The translations under genes were made by a program, and so were the position numbers. 64,000 bases of DNA from Ignavibacteria bacterium (lineage in GTDB: Bacteria; Bacteroidota; Ignavibacteria; Kapaibacteriales; Kapaibacteriaceae): contig JADJIQ010000001.1 in the NCBI GenBank assembly GCA_016707005.1, positions 494,001 to 558,000 on the forward strand, read 5' to 3'. Numbering within the stretch: position 1 is the first letter of the stretch; each line of letters opens with the position of its first letter. Below are positions 44,386 to 53,069 of this stretch, piece by piece. The notes below the pieces were generated by a model. It saw only the letters and a list, made by a program, of their open reading frames with translations, ran no database searches and was not told the origin of the DNA.

Positions 44386-44913
44386 ATGGCATCCGGCAAA
44401 GCCCTTTTCCTAGATCGAGACGGTGTGATCAATCGCAGGATCATGGGCGGGTACGTACGCACTCCATCGGAATTCGTACTCCTGGAAGCAATTCTCCCGC
44501 TTCTCCGCTTTGCACGTTCGAAGGGATATCTCCTGATCCTCATCAGCAATCAGCAGGGTGTTGGGAAGGGGCTTATGTCCACCCACGACCTCGATGTGAT
44601 CCATACCTATATGCAAGACCTCCTCGCCGCCCAGCTCGACGGTAGGGGGCTTGATGATATCCGCGTATGCACAGACCTCGATTCCGCCCAAAGTACACGT
44701 CGTAAACCAGCGCCAGGCATGCTCTTAGAGGCGATCTACGAATTCGATCTTGCCCCTTCCCAGTGTTGGTTTTTGGGCGATGCCTCCACAGACGCACAAG
44801 CCGGTAGGGCTGCGGGCGTCAAAACCGCATTGATCGGTCAATTCCTGCCCACAGAGGCAGATGTTATCATCCCGGACCATAGCGGGATCCAGGCCCTGGC
44901 CGACCTCCTCTAA
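44386..44913 (+). CDS. HAD-IIIA family phosphatase (GmhB/HisB-N type)
   Basis: This 175-residue cytoplasmic phosphatase has the HAD motif I DRDGVIN with the nucleophile Asp, motif II SNQQGVGKG, and the later motifs RKPAPGMLLEA and GDASTDAQAGRAAGV. GmhB (heptose 1,7-bisphosphate phosphatase) and the HisB N-terminal domain both fit this type. The Cys-rich zinc loop of GmhB is missing (only one Cys near RVCTDLDSAQ), so the substrate is not certain. It lies directly behind the SGNH-like pair and starts at ATG 44386. Confidence 0.82.
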   Translation: MASGKALFLDRDGVINRRIMGGYVRTPSEFVLLEAILPLLRFARSKGYLLILISNQQGVGKGLMSTHDLDVIHTYMQDLLAAQLDGRGLDDIRVCTDLDSAQSTRRKPAPGMLLEAIYEFDLAPSQCWFLGDASTDAQAGRAAGVKTALIGQFLPTEADVIIPDHSGIQALADLL

Positions 44914-44972
44914 AGATATCGCTACGGCATTTGCAACAATTCTTGGGTGGGTACGTACACACGCCCCAGAAC

Positions 44973-45015
44973 TGACCATTTGCTTAATGGCTGACTAGTG
45001 GTCATTTTTGTGACC
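44973..45015. promoter_or_regulatory. Inverted repeats over the efflux promoter, probable TetR operator
   Basis: TGACC half-sites occur at 44973 (TGACCA), in reverse at 45000-45004 (GGTCA) and again at 45011-45015 (TGACC). GGTCA-N6-TGACC is a perfect inverted repeat that covers the -7 element. A further palindrome CCATT-N5-AATGG lies at 44976-44990. The operon encodes a TetR-family regulator, the natural candidate to bind here. Confidence 0.5.
44980..45010 (+). promoter_or_regulatory. Promoter of the efflux operon
   Basis: TTG at 44980-44982 is followed after 20 bases by CATTTTTG (45003-45010), one mismatch from TAnnTTTG. It lies about 65 bp upstream of the tolC-like start at 45074. Confidence 0.55.
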
Positions 45016-45073
45016 GTTGTTCAGAAAATCATCTTACCGTCATACCCGTACGACGACCGAAAGGGAACTCTCC

Positions 45074-46408
45074 ATGAAGGCACCTATTAGCATCTACCTA
45101 GTCATCGCAGTGTTGGGCAGCATGTTTGCCTCTGCGACGACGCGGCCGCTAAGCCTGGACGAGGCGATAGAGATCGCACTCCGTCAAAACAAAAACGTTG
45201 CCATCGCTAAACTCGGCGTACAAAAAGCCGATGCTCAGGTGACTGAAGCGATCGGCAATGCACTTCCGGCGCTGAACATCAATGCCGGGTATAACTACAA
45301 CATTCAGTTGCCGGTGTTCTTCTTTCCGGACCAATCGGGGAATGTAACACCCGTACGATTTGGCCTTCCGAATGCCTACAATGTGAATGCACAGTTACAG
45401 CAGATCTTGTTCAACAGTGCTGTTTTCACAGGGATCGGTGCTTCTCGCATTTACTCGGATGCTGCAAAGGCCCAACTCGACGCTGTAGTTGCTGAAGTCG
45501 TTACCGAAACGAAGAAGAGGTACTATCAAGCCCTCGCTGCTCGTGCCTTTGTTGGTGTGGCAACGGCAACATTGAACAATGCTCTCGAAACACAGAAGAC
45601 GATCACCGCTCTGTTCAATGAAGGGCTCGTAGCGGAGTTCGACAAGATCCGTTCGGATGTAGCCGTTGCGAATATTCAGCCAACCGTGACTGATGCTCAA
45701 GCGGGTCAGTACAACGCTCTGGCAGCGCTTCAGACCTTCTTGGTGATCGACCTCACGGACACGATCATCCTCTCGAGAGATGGATGGTTGGAACCTGAAG
45801 CTGCCCCGGCAGAAGACTCCGCTCTTGTTCGAGCCATCAGAGAGAACTACGAGCTGAAGGCTCTTGCACTGCAGGTTGAAGTATCGAAAGAATTCGTAGA
45901 CATCTATCGATCAGATTACTTCCCAACGCTTTCGGCCTTTGGTCAATGGCAGAATCAAGGGCAGAGTGAAACATTCTCTGCGTGGAACACTGCAACAAGC
46001 ACGGTGGTGGGACTCAACTTCTCGCTCAACCTCTTCAATGGTTTCCGCACATCAGCCAAGGTAGAACAAGCCAATGTGGAGTATCTCACTGCCCAGCAGA
46101 GATACCAGCAGATAAGCGATCTCATCAAGCTTCAAGTACGCACGATCGTCAACCAGATCAGATCTGCCAAGCTGCGGATCGATGCCCAGAAGACGACCGT
46201 TGCTCAGGCTCAACGCGGTTTCGACATCTCCAAGATCCGGTATACCGAGGGCACGGGAAGTCTCCTGGAGATCAACGATGCTGAAACGGCACTTGCCAGA
46301 GCGCAAGTGAATGAGATCAGCGCTCTCTTGGACTACTACGTGACGCGTGCCGAATACGAACGTGCAACGGGTCTCGTCGACGAGAAGTACCGTCGTATGG
46401 TACGCTAA
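45074..46408 (+). CDS. TolC-family outer-membrane efflux protein
   Basis: TolC-type proteins form the outer-membrane channel of tripartite efflux pumps. The 444-residue protein has a signal peptide (KAPISIYLVIAVLGSMFASA), the N-terminal LSLDEAIEIALRQNKNV, two long helical coiled-coil halves rich in Ala, Gln and Glu (for instance QANVEYLTAQQRYQQISDLI), and the closing signature KIRYTEGTGSLLEINDAETALARAQ. Start ATG at 45074 (the frame is open to 45017). It is the first gene of the operon with the TetR, MFP and RND genes, which is the order for a regulated RND pump. Confidence 0.93.
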   Translation: MKAPISIYLVIAVLGSMFASATTRPLSLDEAIEIALRQNKNVAIAKLGVQKADAQVTEAIGNALPALNINAGYNYNIQLPVFFFPDQSGNVTPVRFGLPNAYNVNAQLQQILFNSAVFTGIGASRIYSDAAKAQLDAVVAEVVTETKKRYYQALAARAFVGVATATLNNALETQKTITALFNEGLVAEFDKIRSDVAVANIQPTVTDAQAGQYNALAALQTFLVIDLTDTIILSRDGWLEPEAAPAEDSALVRAIRENYELKALALQVEVSKEFVDIYRSDYFPTLSAFGQWQNQGQSETFSAWNTATSTVVGLNFSLNLFNGFRTSAKVEQANVEYLTAQQRYQQISDLIKLQVRTIVNQIRSAKLRIDAQKTTVAQAQRGFDISKIRYTEGTGSLLEINDAETALARAQVNEISALLDYYVTRAEYERATGLVDEKYRRMVR

Positions 46409-46418
46409 GGAGACAAGC

Positions 46419-47075
46419 ATGGGTATACGTGAACGCAAAGAGCGCGAAAAGGAACAGAGACGTATCGACATCCTCGATTCAGCTCGTCAAGCCTTTCTTA
46501 AACATGGGCTTGAGCAGACATCGATGGACAGGATCGCTCAAGAAGCGGAATTGGCCAAGGGTACATTGTATCTCTACTTCAAAAACCGAGACGAACTCTT
46601 GATGGCCTTGATCGCCGATGATTTTGACCGTCTCATCGAAATGCTTGAAACAGTTGTGAAGGGCGATACAGATCCGGAGAAGAAGCTCTTAGCATCGATC
46701 AGCACATTCAGCGAGTTCTCAAAAGGAAATGAGTTCTTCTATCAAGTGATGACACAATTCAACATTCGTTCGCTGATCCAACACGATGGTGATAGTGAGC
46801 CGGTCTGTCACTTCAGAACAGTGAATCAGCGGATGATGGAATTGTTGACGTCAGTTGTTCAAGAAGGCGTGGACAGGAAGGTCTTCTTCATCGATCAACC
46901 GGTACAGGAGATCGTTGTCCAGCTCATCATTTCGCTCAAAGGGGCTATGGTCATTCTTCGGAATAACATGCTACCTCCGGAGTGGTTAACACGTGATGTT
47001 GAAGAGCTGCTCCACAGTATTGCCTGTCTCATGATCAGGGGGCTGAAGTCGAAGGAGCCCCTTTCAACTACCTAG
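46419..47075 (+). CDS. TetR-family transcriptional regulator
   Basis: The 218-residue protein has an N-terminal helix-turn-helix of the TetR type: ILDSARQAFLKHGLEQTSMDRIAQEAELAKGTLYLYFKNRDEL (about residues 19-60 in shortened form). The C-terminal ligand domain is variable and not recognisable. AAGGAGA precedes the ATG at 46419. It lies inside the efflux operon between the tolC-like and MFP genes, so it would control its own operon. The inverted repeats at 44973-45015 are the likely binding site. Confidence 0.92.
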   Translation: MGIRERKEREKEQRRIDILDSARQAFLKHGLEQTSMDRIAQEAELAKGTLYLYFKNRDELLMALIADDFDRLIEMLETVVKGDTDPEKKLLASISTFSEFSKGNEFFYQVMTQFNIRSLIQHDGDSEPVCHFRTVNQRMMELLTSVVQEGVDRKVFFIDQPVQEIVVQLIISLKGAMVILRNNMLPPEWLTRDVEELLHSIACLMIRGLKSKEPLSTT

Positions 47076-47115
47076 AAATTGAAGTAACACAAAACACCAC
47101 GATTTGGGAAACACC

Positions 47116-48231
47116 ATGACGTTCCGCACAATATCATCCATCGTCCTCATAGGCATCGTTACGATGGCCTGTTCTAAGGACACCGACAAGCCGCTCGAGC
47201 AGCAACTCGATTCTCTCCGAACCGAGAAGGCAAAGATCGAAGAGAAGATCACTGAACTTCAGAAAAAACTTGGTAAGGTCAACACGCCATTGGCAGCTCA
47301 GCCGGTGACAACCATTACTGCCGCAATGCAGTCTTTTGCACACGTACTTGATGCCAAGGGAACGGTTGACTCTCGTTCTTCTCTGCAGATCACACCCCAA
47401 ATGGCAGGGCGTATCGTTCGTGTGAATGTTGTGAATGGCGAAGCTATCTCCAAAGGACAACTATTGGTTGAACTTGATGCGGAGATCGTTCGCAAGGGGA
47501 TCGAAGAAGTAAAGACGCAACTTGACTTTGCTGTTACGATGTTCGAAAAGCAGAAGAGGATCTATGATCAGAAAGCCGGAAGCGAGGTTCAGTACCTCTC
47601 GGCTAAGAATCAAAAGGAATCTCTGGAGCGTCGATTGGAGTCGCTCAATGAACAGCTTGCAATGTCGAGAGTTGTTGCACCAACGAGTGGGTTCGCAGAC
47701 AATGTGGTTGCCAAGGTAGGGGAGAATGTTGCTCCCGGAATGCCCCTTCTCACCGTGGTTAACACATCGGACATGCGTGTTGTTGTGGATCTCGCTGAGT
47801 CGTTCATCGGAACCGTAACTACGGGTGATCCGGTGACGATCCAGTATCAGGAGATCTCTGACTCAATGAAAACGAAGATCAACGTAGTGGCAAAGTCGGT
47901 CAACCCTGTTAGCCGCACCTTCCGCGTTGAGATACCTGTCCGTCCGGTACCACCGAACCTTCGTCCGAACACTACCTGTCGCGTATTGATCAACGATGTA
48001 ACCGTTGCATCTACTATCGTCATGCCGCTCACTGCAGTCCTGCATGATAACATCGGTTCCTATGTCTACATCGTGGACGATAAGAGCACTGCGCGCCGAC
48101 GTGAAGTGCAAACCGGTCTCACTTCCGGTGGGAATGTACAGATCGTGATGGGTCTTTCGGTAGGGGAGAACGTCATTGTTCGTGGAGCAGTGGACGTAGC
48201 AGACGGTCAAATTGTTCGCACAGTGAAGTAA
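47116..48231 (+). CDS. RND efflux membrane fusion lipoprotein
   Basis: The periplasmic adaptor links the RND pump to TolC. The 371-residue protein has a lipobox (VTMAC, Cys19), a short coiled coil (LDSLRTEKAKIEEKITELQKK) right after it, the barrel-sandwich/lipoyl segment MAGRIVRVNVVNGEAISKGQLL and its second half VVAPTSGFADNVVAKVGENV, and a beta-barrel ending in the membrane-proximal domain. ATG at 47116; TTG at 47104 is in frame too. It is followed by the RND gene after 9 bp. Confidence 0.92.
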   Translation: MTFRTISSIVLIGIVTMACSKDTDKPLEQQLDSLRTEKAKIEEKITELQKKLGKVNTPLAAQPVTTITAAMQSFAHVLDAKGTVDSRSSLQITPQMAGRIVRVNVVNGEAISKGQLLVELDAEIVRKGIEEVKTQLDFAVTMFEKQKRIYDQKAGSEVQYLSAKNQKESLERRLESLNEQLAMSRVVAPTSGFADNVVAKVGENVAPGMPLLTVVNTSDMRVVVDLAESFIGTVTTGDPVTIQYQEISDSMKTKINVVAKSVNPVSRTFRVEIPVRPVPPNLRPNTTCRVLINDVTVASTIVMPLTAVLHDNIGSYVYIVDDKSTARRREVQTGLTSGGNVQIVMGLSVGENVIVRGAVDVADGQIVRTVK

Positions 48232-48240
48232 CCTAAGCAC

Positions 48241-51200
48241 ATGCAACACCACAAAAAATTTCCCATCACATCGTGGGCAGTAGAGAATCGTACAACGATC
48301 TACGTGCTTACGGTGATCCTCTCGATCCTTGGCGTGTTCTCCTACATGAGCCTGCCAAAGGAGCAATTCCCGGATATCGTTGTACCAACGATCTTGGTAA
48401 CAACCATCAACGCCGGTACATCACCTGTGGACGTAGAGAACCTGATCTCTCGTCCGCTCGAGAAGCAGATCAAGTCCATCGCCGACGTCAAGAAGGTAAC
48501 AAGCACGAGTATCCAGGACGCATCGATCGTTGTTGTTGAATTCACAACGGGTATCGACCCGGTGATCGGCAAACAACGTGTGAATGATGCCGTGGATCGT
48601 GCACGCTCGGATCTGCCTACACAACTCACCAAGGAGCCGCAGGTTCAAGAAGTGGACTTCTCGGAGTTCCCGATCATGAACGTCAATATCTCCGGAAACG
48701 TCGGTCTTGATGTGCTCAAGCAATACGCAGATGATCTGCAAGACAAGTTCGAATCCCTCAAGGAGATCCGTCGCGCAGACATCATCGGCTCGCTCGAGAA
48801 GGAAGTCCGCGTCGATATCGATCCCTACAGACTCCAAGCGGCCGGCATTTCGTTCGACGACGTCTCGCGTGCTATACAGTATGAGAACGTCAACATCTCA
48901 GGGGGCGAAGTCCTCAACGATGGGATCCGCCGAAACCTACAGGTAACGGGCGAATTCAAGGATGTGTCCCAGATCGAGAATGTGATCGTAAAGGGAAGTC
49001 GCGGAAACACTGTCTACGTACGTGATATCGCCACTGTTGTTGAGACCAATAAGGAACAACAGAGCTTCGCTCGTTTGGACGGTAAGGACGTTGTGACGTT
49101 GGCTGTGTTGAAGAAGGCGGGTGAGAATCTCATCAATGCTTCCGACCAGATCCAACAGATCGTGAAGGAGTATTCTGCCACCAAACTCCCAAAGAACGTC
49201 ACGATCACCATCACGAATGATCAATCCACGGCAACGCGGATCAATCTTGCCGACCTTATCAACACGATCATCATCGGCTTCATTCTGGTGACCATCGTAT
49301 TGATGTTCTTCATGGGCGTTCAGAACGCCTTGTTCGTTGGTCTCGCTACCCCCCTATCATCCTTCATTGCCTTCCTTATCATGCCGGGCTTTGACTTCAC
49401 GTTCAACGTTGTGGTCACGTTCGGATTCCTCTTAGCGTTAGGCATAGTGGTGGACGACGCCATTGTGGTGATCGAGAACACCCACCGTCTGCACACAAAG
49501 GATAAGATCGATATCAAGACGGCAACCAAATATGCGGCCGCAGAAGTGTTCGCTCCCGTGGTTGCAGGTACGCTCACCACGCTTGCTCCGTTCTTCCCGC
49601 TGCTGTTCTGGCCGGGCCTGGTGGGTGAGTTCATGGTCTACCTTCCGGCCATCCTCATCATCACGCTTACCGCTTCGCTTGTTGTTGCCTACATCATGAA
49701 TCCGGTCTTTGCCGTGGACTTCATGGATCGTAAGCCGGCACGAGTATCAAAGCGTAAGCTCTTTGCCATCGGTGCAGCCATCGGTTTGGCTTCCGTTGGT
49801 GCTGTTACGGGTGGTCAGGTATGGATCGCGTTCCTCTCGATCTTCACATTCGGATTCTGGCTTACGAATCGAAAGTTCATTACACCGCGGCTGATCAAGC
49901 CATTCCAAGAGAAGACTCTTCCATGGGTGATGGATCTTTATCGTGGTACGCTCCGATTCGTGCTTCAAGGGAAGCGACCATATCTCGTGATCGCAAGTAT
50001 GGTCGGCCTCTTTGTCGTGACCATCTTCCTGATGGTAGTAGCCGGCCCTAAGGTTGTCTTCTTCCCAGAAGCAGACCCGAACTACGCCTACGTCTACGTG
50101 CAGATGCCTATCGGTACGGATGCTGCAGAGACTGACTCTGTTGTCCGCGTAGTTGAACAACGCGTGAACAAGGTCCTTGGTCCTAAGAATCCGCTCGTGA
50201 AGTCGGTGATCTCCAACGTAGGCCTTGGTGCCGGTGATCCACAGAACCCGGATAGAACGATCACGCCTCACAAGGGTAAGGTTACGGTGGCCTTTGTGGA
50301 ATTCCAGTATCGGCATGGGGCAAGCACTCAAGAGTACCTCGGTAAGTTCCGTGATGAACTCCGCGACCTCCCGGGTGTTGAGATCCTTGTTGCGAAAGAG
50401 TCAAATGGTCCACCAACGGGCAAGCCGATCAACATTGAGATCAGTGGCGACGAACTCGATCAGTTGATCGCCATTCAGGATCGAGTGCGTCGCATCCTGG
50501 TTGACTCCTTGCAGATTCCCGGCATTGAAAAGTTGAAGAGCGACCTTGTCAGGAACAAGCCGGAACTCTCGGTTGTGATCGATAGGGAGAAGGCAAATGC
50601 AGAGGGTATCTCAACGGCTCAGGTCGGTATGGCCCTTCGCAATTCCCTCTATGGAAGTGAAGCAACCAAGTACCGGTCTGGCGAGGATGAATATGCTGTT
50701 CAACTCCGTGCGCGTGAAGATATGCGAGGCAACGCTGATGCGTTACTGAATCTTCCGATCACATATCGTGATATGAGCAGCGGACAATTCCGCCAGATCC
50801 CGATGTCGTCCATCGCCCATCTTGAGTATTCCTCCACCTTCGCCGGGATCAACCGAAAGAACCAAAAACGCGTAGTGACGCTCGGTTCCAATGTGCTTGA
50901 AGGATTCAACGAGAACGAGGTGAATGCTGAGATCCGCGCGGCACTCAAGAACTTCGAACTTGAAGATGGATACGAGATCAAGCTTACCGGAGCTCAAGAA
51001 GAACAGGCTGAAAGCGCCAACTTCTTGGCTATGGCATTCGGCATCGCTGCGATGTTGATCCTGCTCATCATGGTGACGCAGTTCAACTCGCTGTCAAAGC
51101 CCCTTCTCATCATGGTAACCGTGCTCTTCAGTCTTATCGGCGTGTTGCTTGGCTTTGTGATCTTCCGAATGACCTTCTCCATCGTGATCACTGGCGTGGG

Positions 51201-51642
51201 CGTTATCGCTCTTGCCGGTATCGTGGTGCGAAATGGTATCGTCCTCGTGGACTTCACGGATGTCCTTCGCAAGCAAGGATGGAGGACCAAGCGAGCCATC
51301 ATCGAAGGGGGAGCGATCAGGTTCAATCCTGTTGTTCTCACGGCAGGCGCAACCATCCTTGGATTGGTTCCGTTGGCAGTCGGTCTCAACATCGACTTCT
51401 GGGAACTCATCAACCTCCGTGATCCACACATTCACATCGGTTCGGACAGCGTTGCCTTCTGGGGACCGCTTGCATGGTCCATCGTCTTCGGTCTAAGCTT
51501 CTCCACGTTCCTCACCTTGGTTGTTGTGCCTTGTATGTACTACATCATGGCCACCTTCCAAGTCCGCGGAGCACGAAGAAAACAACGCCGCGCCATGATC
51601 AACGCCCGCCTTGATGCCCTTGAAGGTATCACCGGACACTGA
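48241..51642 (+). CDS. RND family inner-membrane efflux transporter (AcrB/MmpL-like HAE1 type)
   Basis: This proton-driven transporter expels drugs or other amphiphiles through the TolC partner. The 1133-residue protein has an N-terminal helix (TTIYVLTVILSILGVFSY), QFPDIVVPTILV, the TM4 proton-relay pair Asp405-Asp406 in GIVVDDAIVVIEN and a repeat half with SLSKPLLIMVTVLFSLIGVLLG. It is some 90 residues longer than usual. The extra length includes a segment at about 505-560 with two added hydrophobic stretches (LFAIGAAIGLASVGAVTGG and VWIAFLSIFTFGFWLT) between the TM6 and TM7 regions, and an insertion near LRDPHIHIGSDSVAF close to the C-terminus. Substrate unknown. Confidence 0.93.
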   Translation: MQHHKKFPITSWAVENRTTIYVLTVILSILGVFSYMSLPKEQFPDIVVPTILVTTINAGTSPVDVENLISRPLEKQIKSIADVKKVTSTSIQDASIVVVEFTTGIDPVIGKQRVNDAVDRARSDLPTQLTKEPQVQEVDFSEFPIMNVNISGNVGLDVLKQYADDLQDKFESLKEIRRADIIGSLEKEVRVDIDPYRLQAAGISFDDVSRAIQYENVNISGGEVLNDGIRRNLQVTGEFKDVSQIENVIVKGSRGNTVYVRDIATVVETNKEQQSFARLDGKDVVTLAVLKKAGENLINASDQIQQIVKEYSATKLPKNVTITITNDQSTATRINLADLINTIIIGFILVTIVLMFFMGVQNALFVGLATPLSSFIAFLIMPGFDFTFNVVVTFGFLLALGIVVDDAIVVIENTHRLHTKDKIDIKTATKYAAAEVFAPVVAGTLTTLAPFFPLLFWPGLVGEFMVYLPAILIITLTASLVVAYIMNPVFAVDFMDRKPARVSKRKLFAIGAAIGLASVGAVTGGQVWIAFLSIFTFGFWLTNRKFITPRLIKPFQEKTLPWVMDLYRGTLRFVLQGKRPYLVIASMVGLFVVTIFLMVVAGPKVVFFPEADPNYAYVYVQMPIGTDAAETDSVVRVVEQRVNKVLGPKNPLVKSVISNVGLGAGDPQNPDRTITPHKGKVTVAFVEFQYRHGASTQEYLGKFRDELRDLPGVEILVAKESNGPPTGKPINIEISGDELDQLIAIQDRVRRILVDSLQIPGIEKLKSDLVRNKPELSVVIDREKANAEGISTAQVGMALRNSLYGSEATKYRSGEDEYAVQLRAREDMRGNADALLNLPITYRDMSSGQFRQIPMSSIAHLEYSSTFAGINRKNQKRVVTLGSNVLEGFNENEVNAEIRAALKNFELEDGYEIKLTGAQEEQAESANFLAMAFGIAAMLILLIMVTQFNSLSKPLLIMVTVLFSLIGVLLGFVIFRMTFSIVITGVGVIALAGIVVRNGIVLVDFTDVLRKQGWRTKRAIIEGGAIRFNPVVLTAGATILGLVPLAVGLNIDFWELINLRDPHIHIGSDSVAFWGPLAWSIVFGLSFSTFLTLVVVPCMYYIMATFQVRGARRKQRRAMINARLDALEGITGH

Positions 51643-51662
51643 TATCACCATCGTCTACGAAA

Positions 51663-51706
51663 AGAGCCGTGGCCTTCTTCAGAAGTGCCACGGCTCTCTC
51701 TTTTTA
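51663..51706 (+). terminator. Rho-independent terminator after the efflux operon
   Basis: AGAGCCGTGGC (51663-51673) and GCCACGGCTCT (51687-51697) pair perfectly over 11 bp; the loop itself can form CTTCT/AGAAG. CTCTTTTT follows. Confidence 0.88.
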
Positions 51707-51707
51707 C

Positions 51708-51784
51708 GTTCGCTGTTCTCTGTTCTCTGTTCTCTGTTCGCTGTTCTCTGTTCTCTGTTCGCTATTCGCTATTCGCTATTCTTC
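51708..51784. repeat. 7-base tandem repeat (GTTCTCT / GTTCGCT / ATTCGCT), eleven units
   Basis: Eleven head-to-tail 7-mers in three variants begin directly after the efflux terminator. The right end provides the last codons and stop of the convergent msrB gene (stop at 51769-51771). Confidence 0.92.
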
Positions 51785-52293
51785 TCAAACCGCAACGAAG
51801 CACTATTCAAGCAATAACGCAACCCCGTTGGTTTTGGACCATCATCGAAGACGTGACCAAGGTGCGCGCCGCAACGTGAACACGTTACTTCTGTGCGTGA
51901 CTCCATGAGTGAGTTGTCGGCAACGAGTTCTACGTTCTCCTTTGCAACAGGGTCGAAGAACGACGGCCATCCGGTACCCGACTCATATTTGGACTCACTC
52001 GGAAAGAGTTCCGTACCGCAACAACGGCAGAGGTAAAGCCCCTTTTCATGATTGTCCCAATAGGCACCGGTAAATGCCCTCTCCGTGCCCTTCTTGCGAG
52101 CAATGCGGAATTCATCTGCAGAGAGTTCTTTCTGCCACTCTTCGTCAGTCTTGATGACCTTGTCCATGACCGTTACTTTCTTTGTAGCTGTGGAGTAGAT
52201 CTTTACCGTGGAGGTTGACCTTTGTTCCTGCTGTACCGGTGCGCAGGCCAGGATGACCATGCTCACGAGGGCCAGCATCATTGTTGATCTCAT
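51769..52293 (-). CDS. msrB: Peptide-methionine (R)-S-oxide reductase, lipoprotein form
   Basis: MsrB reduces methionine-R-sulfoxide in proteins. The 174-residue protein has a lipoprotein signal (VILAC, Cys17), so it acts in the periplasm. It has the two zinc CxxC pairs (CRCCGTELF and CSRCGAHLGH), GTGWPSFFDP, and the catalytic Cys in RYCLNSASLRF. The ATG at 52293 overlaps the truA stop (ATGA), so the two genes are coupled; nine more bases could be read from 52302. The end of the protein (FEKNSE) is encoded by the 7-base repeat array, so array changes would alter the C-terminus. Confidence 0.94.
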   Translation of the reverse strand: MRSTMMLALVSMVILACAPVQQEQRSTSTVKIYSTATKKVTVMDKVIKTDEEWQKELSADEFRIARKKGTERAFTGAYWDNHEKGLYLCRCCGTELFPSESKYESGTGWPSFFDPVAKENVELVADNSLMESRTEVTCSRCGAHLGHVFDDGPKPTGLRYCLNSASLRFEKNSE

Positions 52294-53069
52294 GGGATCC
52301 ATATCGTTGGTTGAACATCCGGGACCTTCTCCTTAGGGTCGTACTGCACATGTTGCAGGTACAGACCGGATGGAGGAGCGGTCTTTGTAGCAGGAAACGT
52401 TGATGGCTTGTATAAAAGTTCTCGCAGGCTTGCCGGATCGATCGTCCCGCGACCTGTCTCAACGATCATACCCACCATCTGACGTACCATACGCCAAAGG
52501 AAGTGTGAGCCACGTATCCGGATGATGACCATCGGTCCGAATTCATGCAGGGAGCACTCCTGGAGTTCAACGGTAGTGGACTTCTCTTCAGGATCGTCCT
52601 GGGTGAACGATCGGAAGTCATGGAAGCCCTCGAACACGCTGCAGGCCTGCTGCATAGCTCGCACGTTCAACTGGTCTTTTACCCACCATACGTAACGTTT
52701 GCCAAAGGCTGTTCTGCGTCGACAGATCTGGTAGATGTAGGCACGAGAGATCGCATGATGCCTTGCATGAAACTTCGGCTGGGTCTTTACCAGGTCCATC
52801 ACATTGATGTCGGCCGGAAGCACATCGTTGATCTTCATCTTCAGAATGTGCGGTGCCAGCATCGTTGGCGCCTCTAGGTGGGCTACCTGATAGAGTGCGT
52901 GCACTCCGGAATCGGTTCTGCCCGATCCCATGAACTCGAAATCTCGGTTCCCGAGTGCGTTTGCAATGGCTCCGATGAGCTCGCCCTGAACTGTACGCGC
53001 ATTCTTCTGTACCTGCCAGCCGGAATAGCGCGTACCTTCGTATTCGATCGTAAACTGGAATCTTGCCAT
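52290..53069 (-). CDS. truA: tRNA pseudouridine(38-40) synthase TruA
   Basis: TruA makes pseudouridine at positions 38-40 of the tRNA anticodon stem. The 259-residue protein has FTIEYEGTRYSGWQVQ at the N-terminus, the catalytic Asp53 in GSGRTDSGVHAL, and the later blocks FHARHHAISRAYIY and RIRGSHFLWRMVRQMVG. It ends with a short tail. Its ATG (53069-53067) overlaps the ATG of the divergent NUDIX gene (53068-53070), so there is no intergenic space. It is followed by msrB with a 4-base overlap. Confidence 0.95.
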   Translation of the reverse strand: MARFQFTIEYEGTRYSGWQVQKNARTVQGELIGAIANALGNRDFEFMGSGRTDSGVHALYQVAHLEAPTMLAPHILKMKINDVLPADINVMDLVKTQPKFHARHHAISRAYIYQICRRRTAFGKRYVWWVKDQLNVRAMQQACSVFEGFHDFRSFTQDDPEEKSTTVELQECSLHEFGPMVIIRIRGSHFLWRMVRQMVGMIVETGRGTIDPASLRELLYKPSTFPATKTAPPSGLYLQHVQYDPKEKVPDVQPTIWIP

